From the IMG/VR virus record IMGVR_UViG_3300033148_002122, positions 52,753 to 116,752 of that record: 64,000 bases of DNA, one strand, 5' to 3'. Source of the DNA: a virus. Each line of letters starts with the position of its first letter. Positions within the stretch are counted from its first letter, which is position 1. This document shows, one piece after another, positions 51,736 through 60,129 of this stretch. The notes beneath the pieces were generated by a model. It was not told the origin of the DNA. It saw nothing but the letters and a program-made list of their open reading frames with translations, and did not search any database. A program made the translations under genes and the position numbers.

Positions 51736-51802
51736 GTAGTAATTAGGCTAATTTCACTGTTTTTGTAGTAATTAGGCTAATTTCACTGTTTTTGTAGTAA
51801 TT
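51736..51802. repeat. Tandem 29-bp duplication at the end of the lipoprotein gene
   Basis: Two perfect 29-base units (51736-51764, 51765-51793) and the first nine bases of a third. The unit boundary covers the stop codon region of the gene ending at 51783, so the last codons are duplicated downstream of the stop. It probably arose by slippage. An imperfect hairpin GAGTTTC/GAAACTC lies just left (51714-51734). Confidence 0.75.
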
Positions 51803-52778
51803 TATAATAATTCGGCCAATTACGGGGGTCAGCCCATTTACTATTAATTGGGTATTGATATATACTTCCTCCCTGGTCGGGTGTAACTAGATACCCAAGA
51901 CTTACCCCTATTAAGCCATTACTCTGTGCGGCAATACGAGTTGCCTTCTTAAGATTTTCTAGTCCTTCTGGTGTTATGTTTCCTTGTGCATCTAGACCAA
52001 CAATACCAATAATATGCTGTTGTCCATCAAATAAATATCTGTCAGGATCTGTAATAAGGGTGTCACCATTTTCATTAACTACACCCACTAGACGATCCCA
52101 TGTATACCATTGATACCCAGCTTTTTCGTGGAATTTAACTGAACTAGGTAACACGGATCCAGTTCCATTAAACATAGCAATTCCATCTTTTCCTTTTTTC
52201 TTATAGACTTCGTAAACAACCTGTTCTTCTGCCTTCTTCATTTCCTTGGTCATCCACGCTATATTCGGATAGAAGGGCCAGCAAGTCTTAGCCACTACTA
52301 GTTCTTCCGGCGAATTTATCCAATGAGAACGATTAAAACTCCAGTCATCACAGAATGCTCCCAAAACTCCTAAATCCATGACGGTATAAATATAGGATCC
52401 AAATCTTTTATGCATTTCAGCATCCCAGGGATACAGGAAGAAAGATCTACCTGTAGTCCATTCAATTGGGTACTCAGGATACCCTAAGTCACCGGGACTG
52501 GGGTGCCAGTGTTCTGACCGTCCACTATACGCACTTGAGGCGTAGATGTCAAGGTACAGGATTGTTTTTTCATACAATTCTTCAGGAAGTTTAGCCCACC
52601 CAGAATGTCCAACCTCAATGATGTCGTATTGATTTAAGACTTCCATATCTAACTGATCGGTGTTGCTTTGATGCAACAAAATCATTGTTGTATACAACGC
52701 TGCGTCATGTTGAGGTATACAGTTCGATCCTAACACAAGGAGTGTCAGAAGAGCAAGTATACATGCAAATTTGTTCAT
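51783..52778 (-). CDS. Exported glycoside-hydrolase-like lipoprotein
   Basis: A 331-residue protein with signal LALLTLLVLGSNC, a lipobox-like end (L-G-S-N-C, weak) predicting Sec export and possible lipidation. The body reads as a TIM-barrel of the putative glycosyl-hydrolase (GHL15-like) type: TILYLDIYASS, GAFCDDW with an acidic pair, GIAMFNGTGS and GVSLGYLVTPDQGG. The same elements occur in residues about 740-1075 of the virion protein at 6548-11683. It follows the heparinase-type gene by 18 bases, so both are probably exported together to degrade a surface or environmental glycan. Confidence 0.65.
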   Translation of the reverse strand: MNKFACILALLTLLVLGSNCIPQHDAALYTTMILLHQSNTDQLDMEVLNQYDIIEVGHSGWAKLPEELYEKTILYLDIYASSAYSGRSEHWHPSPGDLGYPEYPIEWTTGRSFFLYPWDAEMHKRFGSYIYTVMDLGVLGAFCDDWSFNRSHWINSPEELVVAKTCWPFYPNIAWMTKEMKKAEEQVVYEVYKKKGKDGIAMFNGTGSVLPSSVKFHEKAGYQWYTWDRLVGVVNENGDTLITDPDRYLFDGQQHIIGIVGLDAQGNITPEGLENLKKATRIAAQSNGLIGVSLGYLVTPDQGGSIYQYPINSKWADPRNWPNYYKLLQKQ

Positions 52779-52796
52779 TTTATCCTCTTACTTTGG

Positions 52797-55145
52797 TTAT
52801 TTAAGGAAGTCTTCAAGATGATCAATCATACCCAGAAGAGTTGCGAGTGCAGGAGAATGACCCTCAATTTTACTTGTTTCCACAATCATCCAGTATCCAC
52901 TTAGGTCTGATGTGAGGGTATATAACCCGTTCTCTGTTGGGTGCCCTGACTCGATAAGTTTACCCTGATTGTATACTGAGTACTCTGTTGCAGGATTAAG
53001 GTTTGCGATAACGTGGTTCAAACTGCCTTCAACATCCTCCAGTTTGTACGAAGCACTTGCGGCAGACTCTCTATCCTTCAAGAATGAGAACACAGTGTTA
53101 TTCGCAAGCGTAACAACTCTAGTAGAGGTGCCTTTTATACTAACTACCTGAACTTTCTCGTCTCCTACATTTCCTGGCTGAAGTACTGTTGTAAAGAAGT
53201 TATCTGTCTGCTTGCCTTCTGTTCGGTATTCAAGTCTCCAGTTTCCACCCAGGTCGTTGTGGCTGTTAGGGTAGGGATCCCAGTTTACACCATTTACCCA
53301 GTACTCGTATCCAGGTCCACCTATCTTTTCTACACTAGTACCACTTGGAGACAGAACTGATATCCAGATCTGTCCGTTGTCTCCCTCAACTAGATAGCCC
53401 CCTTCTTGTGGGGTTGGCTCCCAGATCGAATGGTAGGTAATGTAGGTGTCGTAGTCCTCATTGGTAGTAACTACACGGTCAAATAGTACTATTAGACCGT
53501 CTGTGTGTGCTACTTCTCTCTCTACTACCTCCACCTTTGGTTGGTAGAACGCACCATATCCGTTTAGTTTGTTTTCAGGATAGGCGTCTTCCCACCCAAT
53601 GTTCATGTACGAATTCGTGTTGTTGGACAGGATATAGACTAAATCGTTTGTTTCTGATAGTTCTACAATATCTGCCGCATCGTGAAGATACTTTGGAAAT
53701 GTGTTTTCAATTTCGGTTGGAATCCAGCCATCAATTGGAGCATCTTCTAGAGTGTATTTGTAGCCCAGTCGTTGACCACCAGAGTTCTGGTACGTGGGAA
53801 CTGCCATATCCAACTGGTTCCATCCGTAGATTTCAAGCGTATCCTTCACCAGTGCTGTATTGTGGCCAATGGTTGCTTGATGGTAATTCAGAATATTGAT
53901 ACCGCCGCCACCATCGTATAGACCAGCATCTATAATAAGGCCATCACCATTCCAAGACACAAAAATGTTTCCATTATCATAGTGGTTTTGGTTGAACCAG
54001 ACTTGATTACCTGATCTAAACGTCCAGTAGAGTTCTGGTGGAGCCTGTGTATTATAGTCCGATCTATAAACGTATACCCCAGGCCATTCAGACAAGTATC
54101 CAAGAGGAAGATCAATATCCATTTCTTCTATCGAATAGTCTTTGAAGAGAAGTCCCCAATAAGAAAAATACCTGTCATCTCTGGCTGGATACCTATAGGC
54201 ACCAGGAGCTTCCGAAAACCATCGCTGGATCATCTTGGCTTCGTCTGAGTCTGGGAATCTTTCTTGAAGCATAAGACTTGTTAGAGCATCGTTATAGAAA
54301 TACCCGCCTCTTTTCTGTGCGTTGTGCCCGTGTTCTGTCCTATGGATATAGTCAGGATCATAGTACACTTGATGCAAGAACGCTTTCATCATGTTCTTTA
54401 CATAAGGAGCCTCATCAAATGTGTTTTTCCCGTATGCGTCTTCTGCTGCGATCATGTAGACTAAAGTGTTTTTCAGTGTACCAGAACCATAGTCGTTACC
54501 GCTTGGAAGGATTCCGTCTTTCCAAGTGGCTAGTGCGTCAGGTCCATAACCAAATAGAAATCTTGTTCTCTTCCAGCGTTCTTCTCCGCTTTCAATATAG
54601 ATATTAGCATCAGGGTTTTCTCCAGCAGTTGCCATACCCCAGAGAGGGGCACCCCAGATGGCCTTCTGATGACCGTTCATGTAAGGAACCGTCATGTAGT
54701 AATCCCAATCTTTCTGTTCAATCTCTGATGTCCAGGCAACTATGTCGGCCTTGATCAGATCGAATTCAGGGAAACCACTTAGCCAGTCATAGCATAAAGC
54801 CCATTTGTTGAAAAAAGGACCAGCGTTATTGAAGGTAACAGATACAGGACCAGAGCTAACATAGTCACTCAGGATGAGTACAGCCTCTAAGGCCGCATCT
54901 GTGTCATTGGTTAATCTGTACAGCATGGCCTTGGCAACAGCGCCGTCAATACTATTTCTGTCAGCACATCTCTGTACTTGTCTCCATTCGTAGGAATCCC
55001 CAGCAATGTGTTGTGTTTGAATCCTCTCGATTCTTTCCGGTGTAAGGAATAAACGAGGATGCGGGTTAAACGTTTGAGTTTGTGCTACGGAAGTAATTCC
55101 AATAAGGAATGCCGCCCCAACTATAAATAATTTTAAAAATTTCAT
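52797..55145 (-). CDS. Heparinase II/III-family polysaccharide lyase with signal peptide
   Basis: A 782-residue protein. Signal peptide KFLKLFIVGAAFLIGITSVA, likely cut after SVA. An N-terminal alpha/alpha-toroid-like half (residues about 40-340, e.g. ALCYDWLSGFPEFD, NGHQKAIWGAPLWG) precedes a beta-sandwich half with QNHYDNGNIFVSWNGDGLII and HQATIGHNTALV, the His-rich core of heparinase II/III lyases (PL12, PL15, PL21 type). These cleave uronic-acid-containing polysaccharides by beta-elimination. Export of a lyase that is not part of a tail is unusual for a phage. It is transcribed with the glycosidase-like lipoprotein. Confidence 0.75.
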   Translation of the reverse strand: MKFLKLFIVGAAFLIGITSVAQTQTFNPHPRLFLTPERIERIQTQHIAGDSYEWRQVQRCADRNSIDGAVAKAMLYRLTNDTDAALEAVLILSDYVSSGPVSVTFNNAGPFFNKWALCYDWLSGFPEFDLIKADIVAWTSEIEQKDWDYYMTVPYMNGHQKAIWGAPLWGMATAGENPDANIYIESGEERWKRTRFLFGYGPDALATWKDGILPSGNDYGSGTLKNTLVYMIAAEDAYGKNTFDEAPYVKNMMKAFLHQVYYDPDYIHRTEHGHNAQKRGGYFYNDALTSLMLQERFPDSDEAKMIQRWFSEAPGAYRYPARDDRYFSYWGLLFKDYSIEEMDIDLPLGYLSEWPGVYVYRSDYNTQAPPELYWTFRSGNQVWFNQNHYDNGNIFVSWNGDGLIIDAGLYDGGGGINILNYHQATIGHNTALVKDTLEIYGWNQLDMAVPTYQNSGGQRLGYKYTLEDAPIDGWIPTEIENTFPKYLHDAADIVELSETNDLVYILSNNTNSYMNIGWEDAYPENKLNGYGAFYQPKVEVVEREVAHTDGLIVLFDRVVTTNEDYDTYITYHSIWEPTPQEGGYLVEGDNGQIWISVLSPSGTSVEKIGGPGYEYWVNGVNWDPYPNSHNDLGGNWRLEYRTEGKQTDNFFTTVLQPGNVGDEKVQVVSIKGTSTRVVTLANNTVFSFLKDRESAASASYKLEDVEGSLNHVIANLNPATEYSVYNQGKLIESGHPTENGLYTLTSDLSGYWMIVETSKIEGHSPALATLLGMIDHLEDFLK

Positions 55146-55153
55146 ATATTCTC

Positions 55154-55492
55154 CTAATCTATTTTAGCTAAAGTGTTTAAGAATTGTGGTTCACCCTCAA
55201 AGATTTCTACACACTCAACTATCATTGCCCAAACCACAAAGCCATAAGTAGGATGATTCACAATACATGAATCGTTATCATCAAACCACTCAGGTAGTTT
55301 TCGTATTGCTGATGTTAAATTTTCTGCCGTAACAAAGATGTTATACTCGTTGCTATAGAGATGACTAGCTGTTTCTTGTATATGCTCACTTAACCATTCT
55401 TCGGTTACGTTATTTTTTTCCAAATGTTTTAATTCTTTTAATTTGTTTTTTGATTTATCCCAATCGGGTACAAATGTTACCTTGAATAACAT
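55154..55492 (-). CDS. Hypothetical protein
   Basis: A 112-residue protein starting MLFKVTFVPDWDKSKNKLKE. Its ribosome-binding site (AGGAGG) lies in the last codons of the RNR gene, so the two are coupled. Contains VTAENLTSAIRKLPEWF, a motif seen in small phage proteins that follow RNR or other nucleotide genes. No known function. Confidence 0.55.
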   Translation of the reverse strand: MLFKVTFVPDWDKSKNKLKELKHLEKNNVTEEWLSEHIQETASHLYSNEYNIFVTAENLTSAIRKLPEWFDDNDSCIVNHPTYGFVVWAMIVECVEIFEGEPQFLNTLAKID

Positions 55493-55493
55493 A

Positions 55494-58400
55494 CTAGCCT
55501 CCTATTGTACAGCTTTCACTGTCGCAGTATTCCTTTAATCCCTCATTATTTTCCTGTATAATTCCAGAGAAATCTAATTCACTAATTTTATTAGACATCT
55601 CTGTATATTCTTCTTGAGTTATGGCCTCATACGGGGCATCGGTGTACCCATGATCCCCTAAAGGCAAGAAACTCAATGACTTAACTCTGTCTTCATACAA
55701 CTCAAGTGCCCTACCTATGTCATCCCCTTCTTCTTTCTTAAACGTGGTTGTGTTACTCACAGCATTGTCTGCCCAGAATTCTTGCATTTTTGCTATATTT
55801 TCTAGCTGTTCCCACATCGTAACATCATACTTACTCTTGCTAAAATAAGGTTCTTTTACGGGAACGTCAATAACTACTGTGTTTTCGGGATCAGTGTAAT
55901 AGTCTCTAACTGTGTATCCTGCTTCAATAATGGAGGGCAGTAACACAGATTCCTTTGAAACAGTTATTCTCCTTATATAGTATTCAGATTCTGGATAGTG
56001 TATTCCAGGTGTAGCACCGGACAATAGACTAACAGTTCCACTTGGCTTAACTGTTGTAACCTTTAGACTTCTGGGGATACACAGCCAGTTAGAAAATTGT
56101 TTGTCAAGCTTTTTTATCCAGCCATAACCACGGTCACACCAATCTAGTGTTTCACGTATTCCATGTCTATTGAATGACTGAATTACACCACCTAGGCCCA
56201 AACCTATTCTTCTATTCTTAAGCATTCGGGCATTGGTTTCAGGCCAGTGAGTTTTTGTCAAGGTTACAGTTTTACAGTAGAGATAGGCTAGCTTAAGAGT
56301 TCTCTTAAACTCATCGTATGAATCGTGATTGGCTGGGAAGATTTCTGCTAAGTTGCACAATTCCGATGACTCAAGGAAAATCTCACCACATTGCAAGTTG
56401 TTTAGATACAACCACTTACGTTTTCCGTTAACTTTTGTACTAGCAAATCCACCGACAAAGAAGTTATGAAATTCGTCTACTGTTCCGTTATAGACTGTAT
56501 CCTTTCTCACAAGCTCCACAGACACAACGCGATGATTGAATGTCTCCGCTGCCGAAACTAGTCCCTTCCAAGAAGTGAATGGACTTCCTTTCCTAGCATT
56601 TTCTGGAGTTACACCTACATCTTTACAAGCTTTCCTCCACTCAGACTTTAGGGGCTGTCTTCCTAATTCAAACTTAACCTTTGTGAAAACAGATAGCTGA
56701 TCTTTCCGAAGAGTCTCTTTCCTATTTTTAAAAGCTTTATGTTGTCCCTTTCTCCTGTTGGCAATATGGCGGTCATTTGAGTTAGAACTAAGTACACCAC
56801 ATTTGACACACAAAGATTGTTCTCTTCTGCTGTAAGTAAGAATGAGTTTTTTCTCACACTTCTCGCATGTTTTTATGATTTTGACATTATTTCCAACAAA
56901 CTCACAATTGTACCCTTCACTTGTCCATTGCATATACTTTCTTACAGACCTTGGGTCTTTGTCACTAAATGTTTTAAATCCACAAACTGCCGCAGCGTAC
57001 TTCCCTAATCCTAGAATTCCACCTAGATGCTTTTCCCTCCATCCTGAAAAGTATTGAGGTAGACTATTCTGTTTAGCGTACTCCGTCCACTCTACCCGTG
57101 AAAATCTTCTACCTAGATCATGAGTTAAAATAATCGCGTGTTCTTTTAGCTCATCGTTAGTTACTCCTGAATATCTACCATTTAACTCCCCTGAGACTGA
57201 CTCAGACATGTTGTCATGGTACTGCTTCCACTTTTCATCAGACCACTCATGGCGTGCCCTTCGCATGGGGTTGTTATCGCCTCGTATCAACTCACCGTGT
57301 AGCTTATCATGATCTTGCTTTGTCATGATTTCTAGATTATCAGGAAAGTTGTTTTGAGCGTTTCGATCCTTATGGTGAACCACAGAACCTCTTGCTATGG
57401 AAATATTCTTATGAAATTCAATAATAGGTCGATGCTCTGTTCTGTTTCTCTCTGTAACACCGTTGTTTAGCCATAGATAATTCTGACTATTAGAGTTAGA
57501 CTTAGGGAAGATGTCTTTAATTGAAGCTTCAAACTTAGTTAGAATACGGAGGCTCTCTCCAGACTCCAATTCACTAGCTTTGACATAACCTCTATCATTA
57601 GTAAGAAATTTATGATCTTTGGTTACATCAAGGAAGTTGCCATCGTCTAGTGTAACCCTATAGATATCTTGATCATAGCCTGTAATCCTAGGATTCCTCA
57701 TGTATCGAACTTCTAGCTTTTCATTATCCCTATAACAGAATACAGGAACATCTATACCTTCTTCAGCAAGTACTTTGATGGGAACATTGCCTCTGCCGTC
57801 TGCGACATACACTAGTGTATCGCCCGACACACAAGGATTTGTTCCCTTAATCTCAGAATCTTCACAAACTTCACCCATTCGCCCATATCTTTTAGCATTC
57901 TCAAGCCATTGGTATCCTGGTTCACCCTGTTTCTTAGTATTCTCTACAAGATGTGTATAATTCATACCAATACCACAGGCTACGCTGTTGTTACTGCCGT
58001 ATCTGTGGCTTTTTAGCTTATCTTGGTCATGCTTTAACGTAATGTATTCTTCATCATGTGGGCTTCCCAGAGCCAGGGCAGCAGATCTACGAACATTACC
58101 AGCCACAACACATTTTGATATATAGTTCTCAAGATCAACTATATCACCAGATGACAAGGTTTCACCAATTCTTTCTGATAGGTGCTTGTCTATATTTTTA
58201 TGCAATTCAATCAGTGGCTTGGATCCGCTAGATGTTCCACCAAATCCTTTTATTGGTAGTCCTTCTTTTCTAATCTCGCTGTAATCAAATACAGGAATTG
58301 ATGAGCCAACAAAGTATCCAGACAAAATTAATCCTAGGGATTCAACCCAGCCTTCTCTACTGTCTGGAATTATGAAAGTAAGTTCACCGTTTGATTCTTT

Positions 58401-58928
58401 TGGTTCTTTAACCTTTAGCTTATCTGCTCCAAGAGTATCAAACCCAACACCAACACCAAGCATAAGGGCATCCATGATAAACTCATAGATATCCCGTCCT
58501 TTTAAAACTATATCCTCAGTACTAATCATCGCGCAGTTAAATAACCCAGCAGCAGTTCTATTACTTACGTAGTCAGAACCCATCATCCACAAGCCCCTGC
58601 CTGGGGGCAAGAACTTAAACTTCCACATAGCCTCAAACATAGCTTTTGCCGTGCGTTGTGCCCGTGAGTCATCCCAGGTTAATCCATTTTCTATAACATG
58701 ATCTTTTTGTAGTTGAAAAACTCCTTCTACGACTCTGCGTAGTGTTTCCCAATACTCTTCTGTTTCTCCATTTTCTTTTCTTCTTGAGTACCTAGTTTTA
58801 TAAGTGAGGTATCCAACCGGACCCCACTTAGGCTGTTTACCATCATATTGATTAACCCACGTATCTGATAGGTAAAATCTTCTATATACCTGTTGAACCA
58901 AATCCACCACTTCCTCTCGCAGTATCAT
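55494..58928 (-). CDS. Class II (adenosylcobalamin) ribonucleoside-triphosphate reductase with intein
   Basis: A 1144-residue precursor. N-terminal FYLSDTWVNQY and WGPVGYLTYKTRYSR, ATP-type helix and FNCAMIS (Cys131) match monomeric B12-dependent RTPR. The active-site NPCGEI is split: TNP ends at residue 365, an intein covers 366-846, then Cys847 GEI resumes. The C-terminus CDSESCTIGG holds the redox cysteines. The mature enzyme would be about 663 residues. It reduces NTPs to dNTPs with thiyl radical chemistry, independent of oxygen, and needs host or environmental B12. It overlaps dUTPase by 47 bases; the start rests on the ATG and on homology-like N-terminal sequence. Confidence 0.88.
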   Translation of the reverse strand: MILREEVVDLVQQVYRRFYLSDTWVNQYDGKQPKWGPVGYLTYKTRYSRRKENGETEEYWETLRRVVEGVFQLQKDHVIENGLTWDDSRAQRTAKAMFEAMWKFKFLPPGRGLWMMGSDYVSNRTAAGLFNCAMISTEDIVLKGRDIYEFIMDALMLGVGVGFDTLGADKLKVKEPKESNGELTFIIPDSREGWVESLGLILSGYFVGSSIPVFDYSEIRKEGLPIKGFGGTSSGSKPLIELHKNIDKHLSERIGETLSSGDIVDLENYISKCVVAGNVRRSAALALGSPHDEEYITLKHDQDKLKSHRYGSNNSVACGIGMNYTHLVENTKKQGEPGYQWLENAKRYGRMGEVCEDSEIKGTNPCVSGDTLVYVADGRGNVPIKVLAEEGIDVPVFCYRDNEKLEVRYMRNPRITGYDQDIYRVTLDDGNFLDVTKDHKFLTNDRGYVKASELESGESLRILTKFEASIKDIFPKSNSNSQNYLWLNNGVTERNRTEHRPIIEFHKNISIARGSVVHHKDRNAQNNFPDNLEIMTKQDHDKLHGELIRGDNNPMRRARHEWSDEKWKQYHDNMSESVSGELNGRYSGVTNDELKEHAIILTHDLGRRFSRVEWTEYAKQNSLPQYFSGWREKHLGGILGLGKYAAAVCGFKTFSDKDPRSVRKYMQWTSEGYNCEFVGNNVKIIKTCEKCEKKLILTYSRREQSLCVKCGVLSSNSNDRHIANRRKGQHKAFKNRKETLRKDQLSVFTKVKFELGRQPLKSEWRKACKDVGVTPENARKGSPFTSWKGLVSAAETFNHRVVSVELVRKDTVYNGTVDEFHNFFVGGFASTKVNGKRKWLYLNNLQCGEIFLESSELCNLAEIFPANHDSYDEFKRTLKLAYLYCKTVTLTKTHWPETNARMLKNRRIGLGLGGVIQSFNRHGIRETLDWCDRGYGWIKKLDKQFSNWLCIPRSLKVTTVKPSGTVSLLSGATPGIHYPESEYYIRRITVSKESVLLPSIIEAGYTVRDYYTDPENTVVIDVPVKEPYFSKSKYDVTMWEQLENIAKMQEFWADNAVSNTTTFKKEEGDDIGRALELYEDRVKSLSFLPLGDHGYTDAPYEAITQEEYTEMSNKISELDFSGIIQENNEGLKEYCDSESCTIGG
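56391..57833 (-). mobile_element. Intein with HNH homing endonuclease inside the RNR
   Basis: Residues 366-846 (481 aa). N-terminal splice junction CVSGDTLVYV is a typical block A with Cys1. Block F is VYNGTVDEFHNFF. The last residue before the extein Cys847 is Gln846 (sequence YLNNLQ|CGE), so the usual terminal Asn is replaced by Gln. An HNH motif VVHHKDRNAQNNFPDNLEIM lies near residues 516-535, followed by two copies of an S-x-x-E-W-x-x-(A/Y)-type DNA-binding repeat and a four-cysteine zinc motif (CEKCEKK, CVKC). Splicing is required for the catalytic Cys of RNR. Confidence 0.85.
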
Positions 58929-59325
58929 CTAGCTCATCGCTAGGCTCAATTATTATTAGTGGAACGGGAACAACTAGCATCTGAGCTATTTTGTCGCCTT
59001 TCTTAAATGTTACAGGCTTGTCAATGTTGTTGTTTTCAAACGCTACCTTGATTTCTCCACGGTATTGTGAATCAATTACTCCAGCAACAACTTCACATCT
59101 TGCGTTTGTTGACACACCACTTCGATCCCATATAATACCACACCATCCATTGGGTATTGCCAGGGATAACCCTGTACATACCTTACAGCTTCCGTTAGGA
59201 TCTATAATAGCGTCTTCATCAGCAAACAAGTCCAATCCAGCGTCAGTTACATACGCTTTTTCAGGTAGTTTTGCCGTATCAGTAAGTAATTTACACCTGA
59301 TAGTAACAGATTGTATATCAGACAT
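58882..59325 (-). CDS. dut: dUTP diphosphatase
   Basis: A 147-residue trimeric-type dUTPase. All five motifs are visible: DAGLDLFA, WDRSGVST, GVIDSQYRGEIKV, KGDKIAQML and RGSGGFGSTG. It hydrolyses dUTP to dUMP, feeding ThyX and keeping uracil out of DNA. ATG follows AAAGGGGTTGAT. Its 3' end overlaps the RNR gene by 47 bases. Confidence 0.95.
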   Translation of the reverse strand: MSDIQSVTIRCKLLTDTAKLPEKAYVTDAGLDLFADEDAIIDPNGSCKVCTGLSLAIPNGWCGIIWDRSGVSTNARCEVVAGVIDSQYRGEIKVAFENNNIDKPVTFKKGDKIAQMLVVPVPLIIIEPSDELDDTARGSGGFGSTGI

Positions 59326-59342
59326 ATCAACCCCTTTTCTTC

Positions 59343-59972
59343 TTAACTGTTTTTTTTCTTTTTCTTTGATGTCTTTTTTCGTCTAGACTTTAGGTTTATG
59401 CTATTATCTAGCAGTACCTTTTCGATGTCAACAGACTCAAAGATAGTTCCATTATATTTTTCACAGAAATAAATTACCATACCAATTGTGTCAAGCACAT
59501 GTGGATTTACCACTTCTTCCTTACGGGTTATATTTGTATTAACCAGTTTTTTTATGAGTAGTTCTTTCTGTGCATCATTTATTTTAGTTTTATTTGCTTT
59601 GGCTTTCTTATAGTGATCCCTAAGTATGTAGTACTGCCAACTTCTTGGTGCAATAGTTAGGTATCCCCTGCATCCAGAGTTTACTATGGCTCCCATGAGT
59701 GCGCCAAATATCTTAGCCAATGCGTGGCTTGTACTGGCGTTGACTCTTACTATAGGTGGATCCTCAATAAGAACTATGTAATTACCTTGTATTAACCCCA
59801 GTATAAACTTTGCATTAATTTCCAGGTCATAGTCGTGTTTTAACACACCGTGGTCAACTACTCTTATTTTTTTATTAGGTGTTATTGTACACACAGCCCA
59901 TCCAGTATTCCTGCACCCAGGATCAATAGATAAGATTGTTATCCCTTGTTTATTATTCGTAGAAATCGTCAT
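59343..59972 (-). CDS. RuvC-like Holliday-junction resolvase
   Basis: A 209-residue protein with LSIDPGCRNTGWAV (catalytic Asp17), a second acidic motif VLIEDPPI, the RuvC-type connector HALAKIFGALMGAI and C-terminal HVLDTIGMVIY with another Asp. A Lys-rich tail ends in KKKKK-like residues. It would cut branched replication intermediates, a usual step before packaging. AAGGAGTTAG precedes the ATG. It overlaps the small upstream gene by 20 bases. Confidence 0.8.
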   Translation of the reverse strand: MTISTNNKQGITILSIDPGCRNTGWAVCTITPNKKIRVVDHGVLKHDYDLEINAKFILGLIQGNYIVLIEDPPIVRVNASTSHALAKIFGALMGAIVNSGCRGYLTIAPRSWQYYILRDHYKKAKANKTKINDAQKELLIKKLVNTNITRKEEVVNPHVLDTIGMVIYFCEKYNGTIFESVDIEKVLLDNSINLKSRRKKTSKKKKKNS

Positions 59973-60120
59973 CTAACTCCTTATCGTCAATGTCTTCATA
60001 GTCTTCCCAATCGTCTTGGTTAGATCTAACGTAAGGTTGCTTAGGCTTGTTGCTTTTCTTCTTTTTCCTATGAGAACGATCATCTTCAGGACGAAACTTT
60101 GGTAGTTTATCCTTGCTCAC
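59953..60120 (-). CDS. Small charged protein (55 residues)
   Basis: GTG start at 60120 with TAGGAGGTAG upstream, 10 bases after the phosphoesterase stop. The product is strongly polar: a Lys-rich first half (SHRKKKKSNKPKQPY) and an acidic second half (WEDYEDIDDKELDDDFYE). Such bipolar proteins may interact with nucleic acid or with replication proteins; unproven. Confidence 0.6.
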   Translation of the reverse strand: MSKDKLPKFRPEDDRSHRKKKKSNKPKQPYVRSNQDDWEDYEDIDDKELDDDFYE

Positions 60121-60129
60121 ATCTACCTC

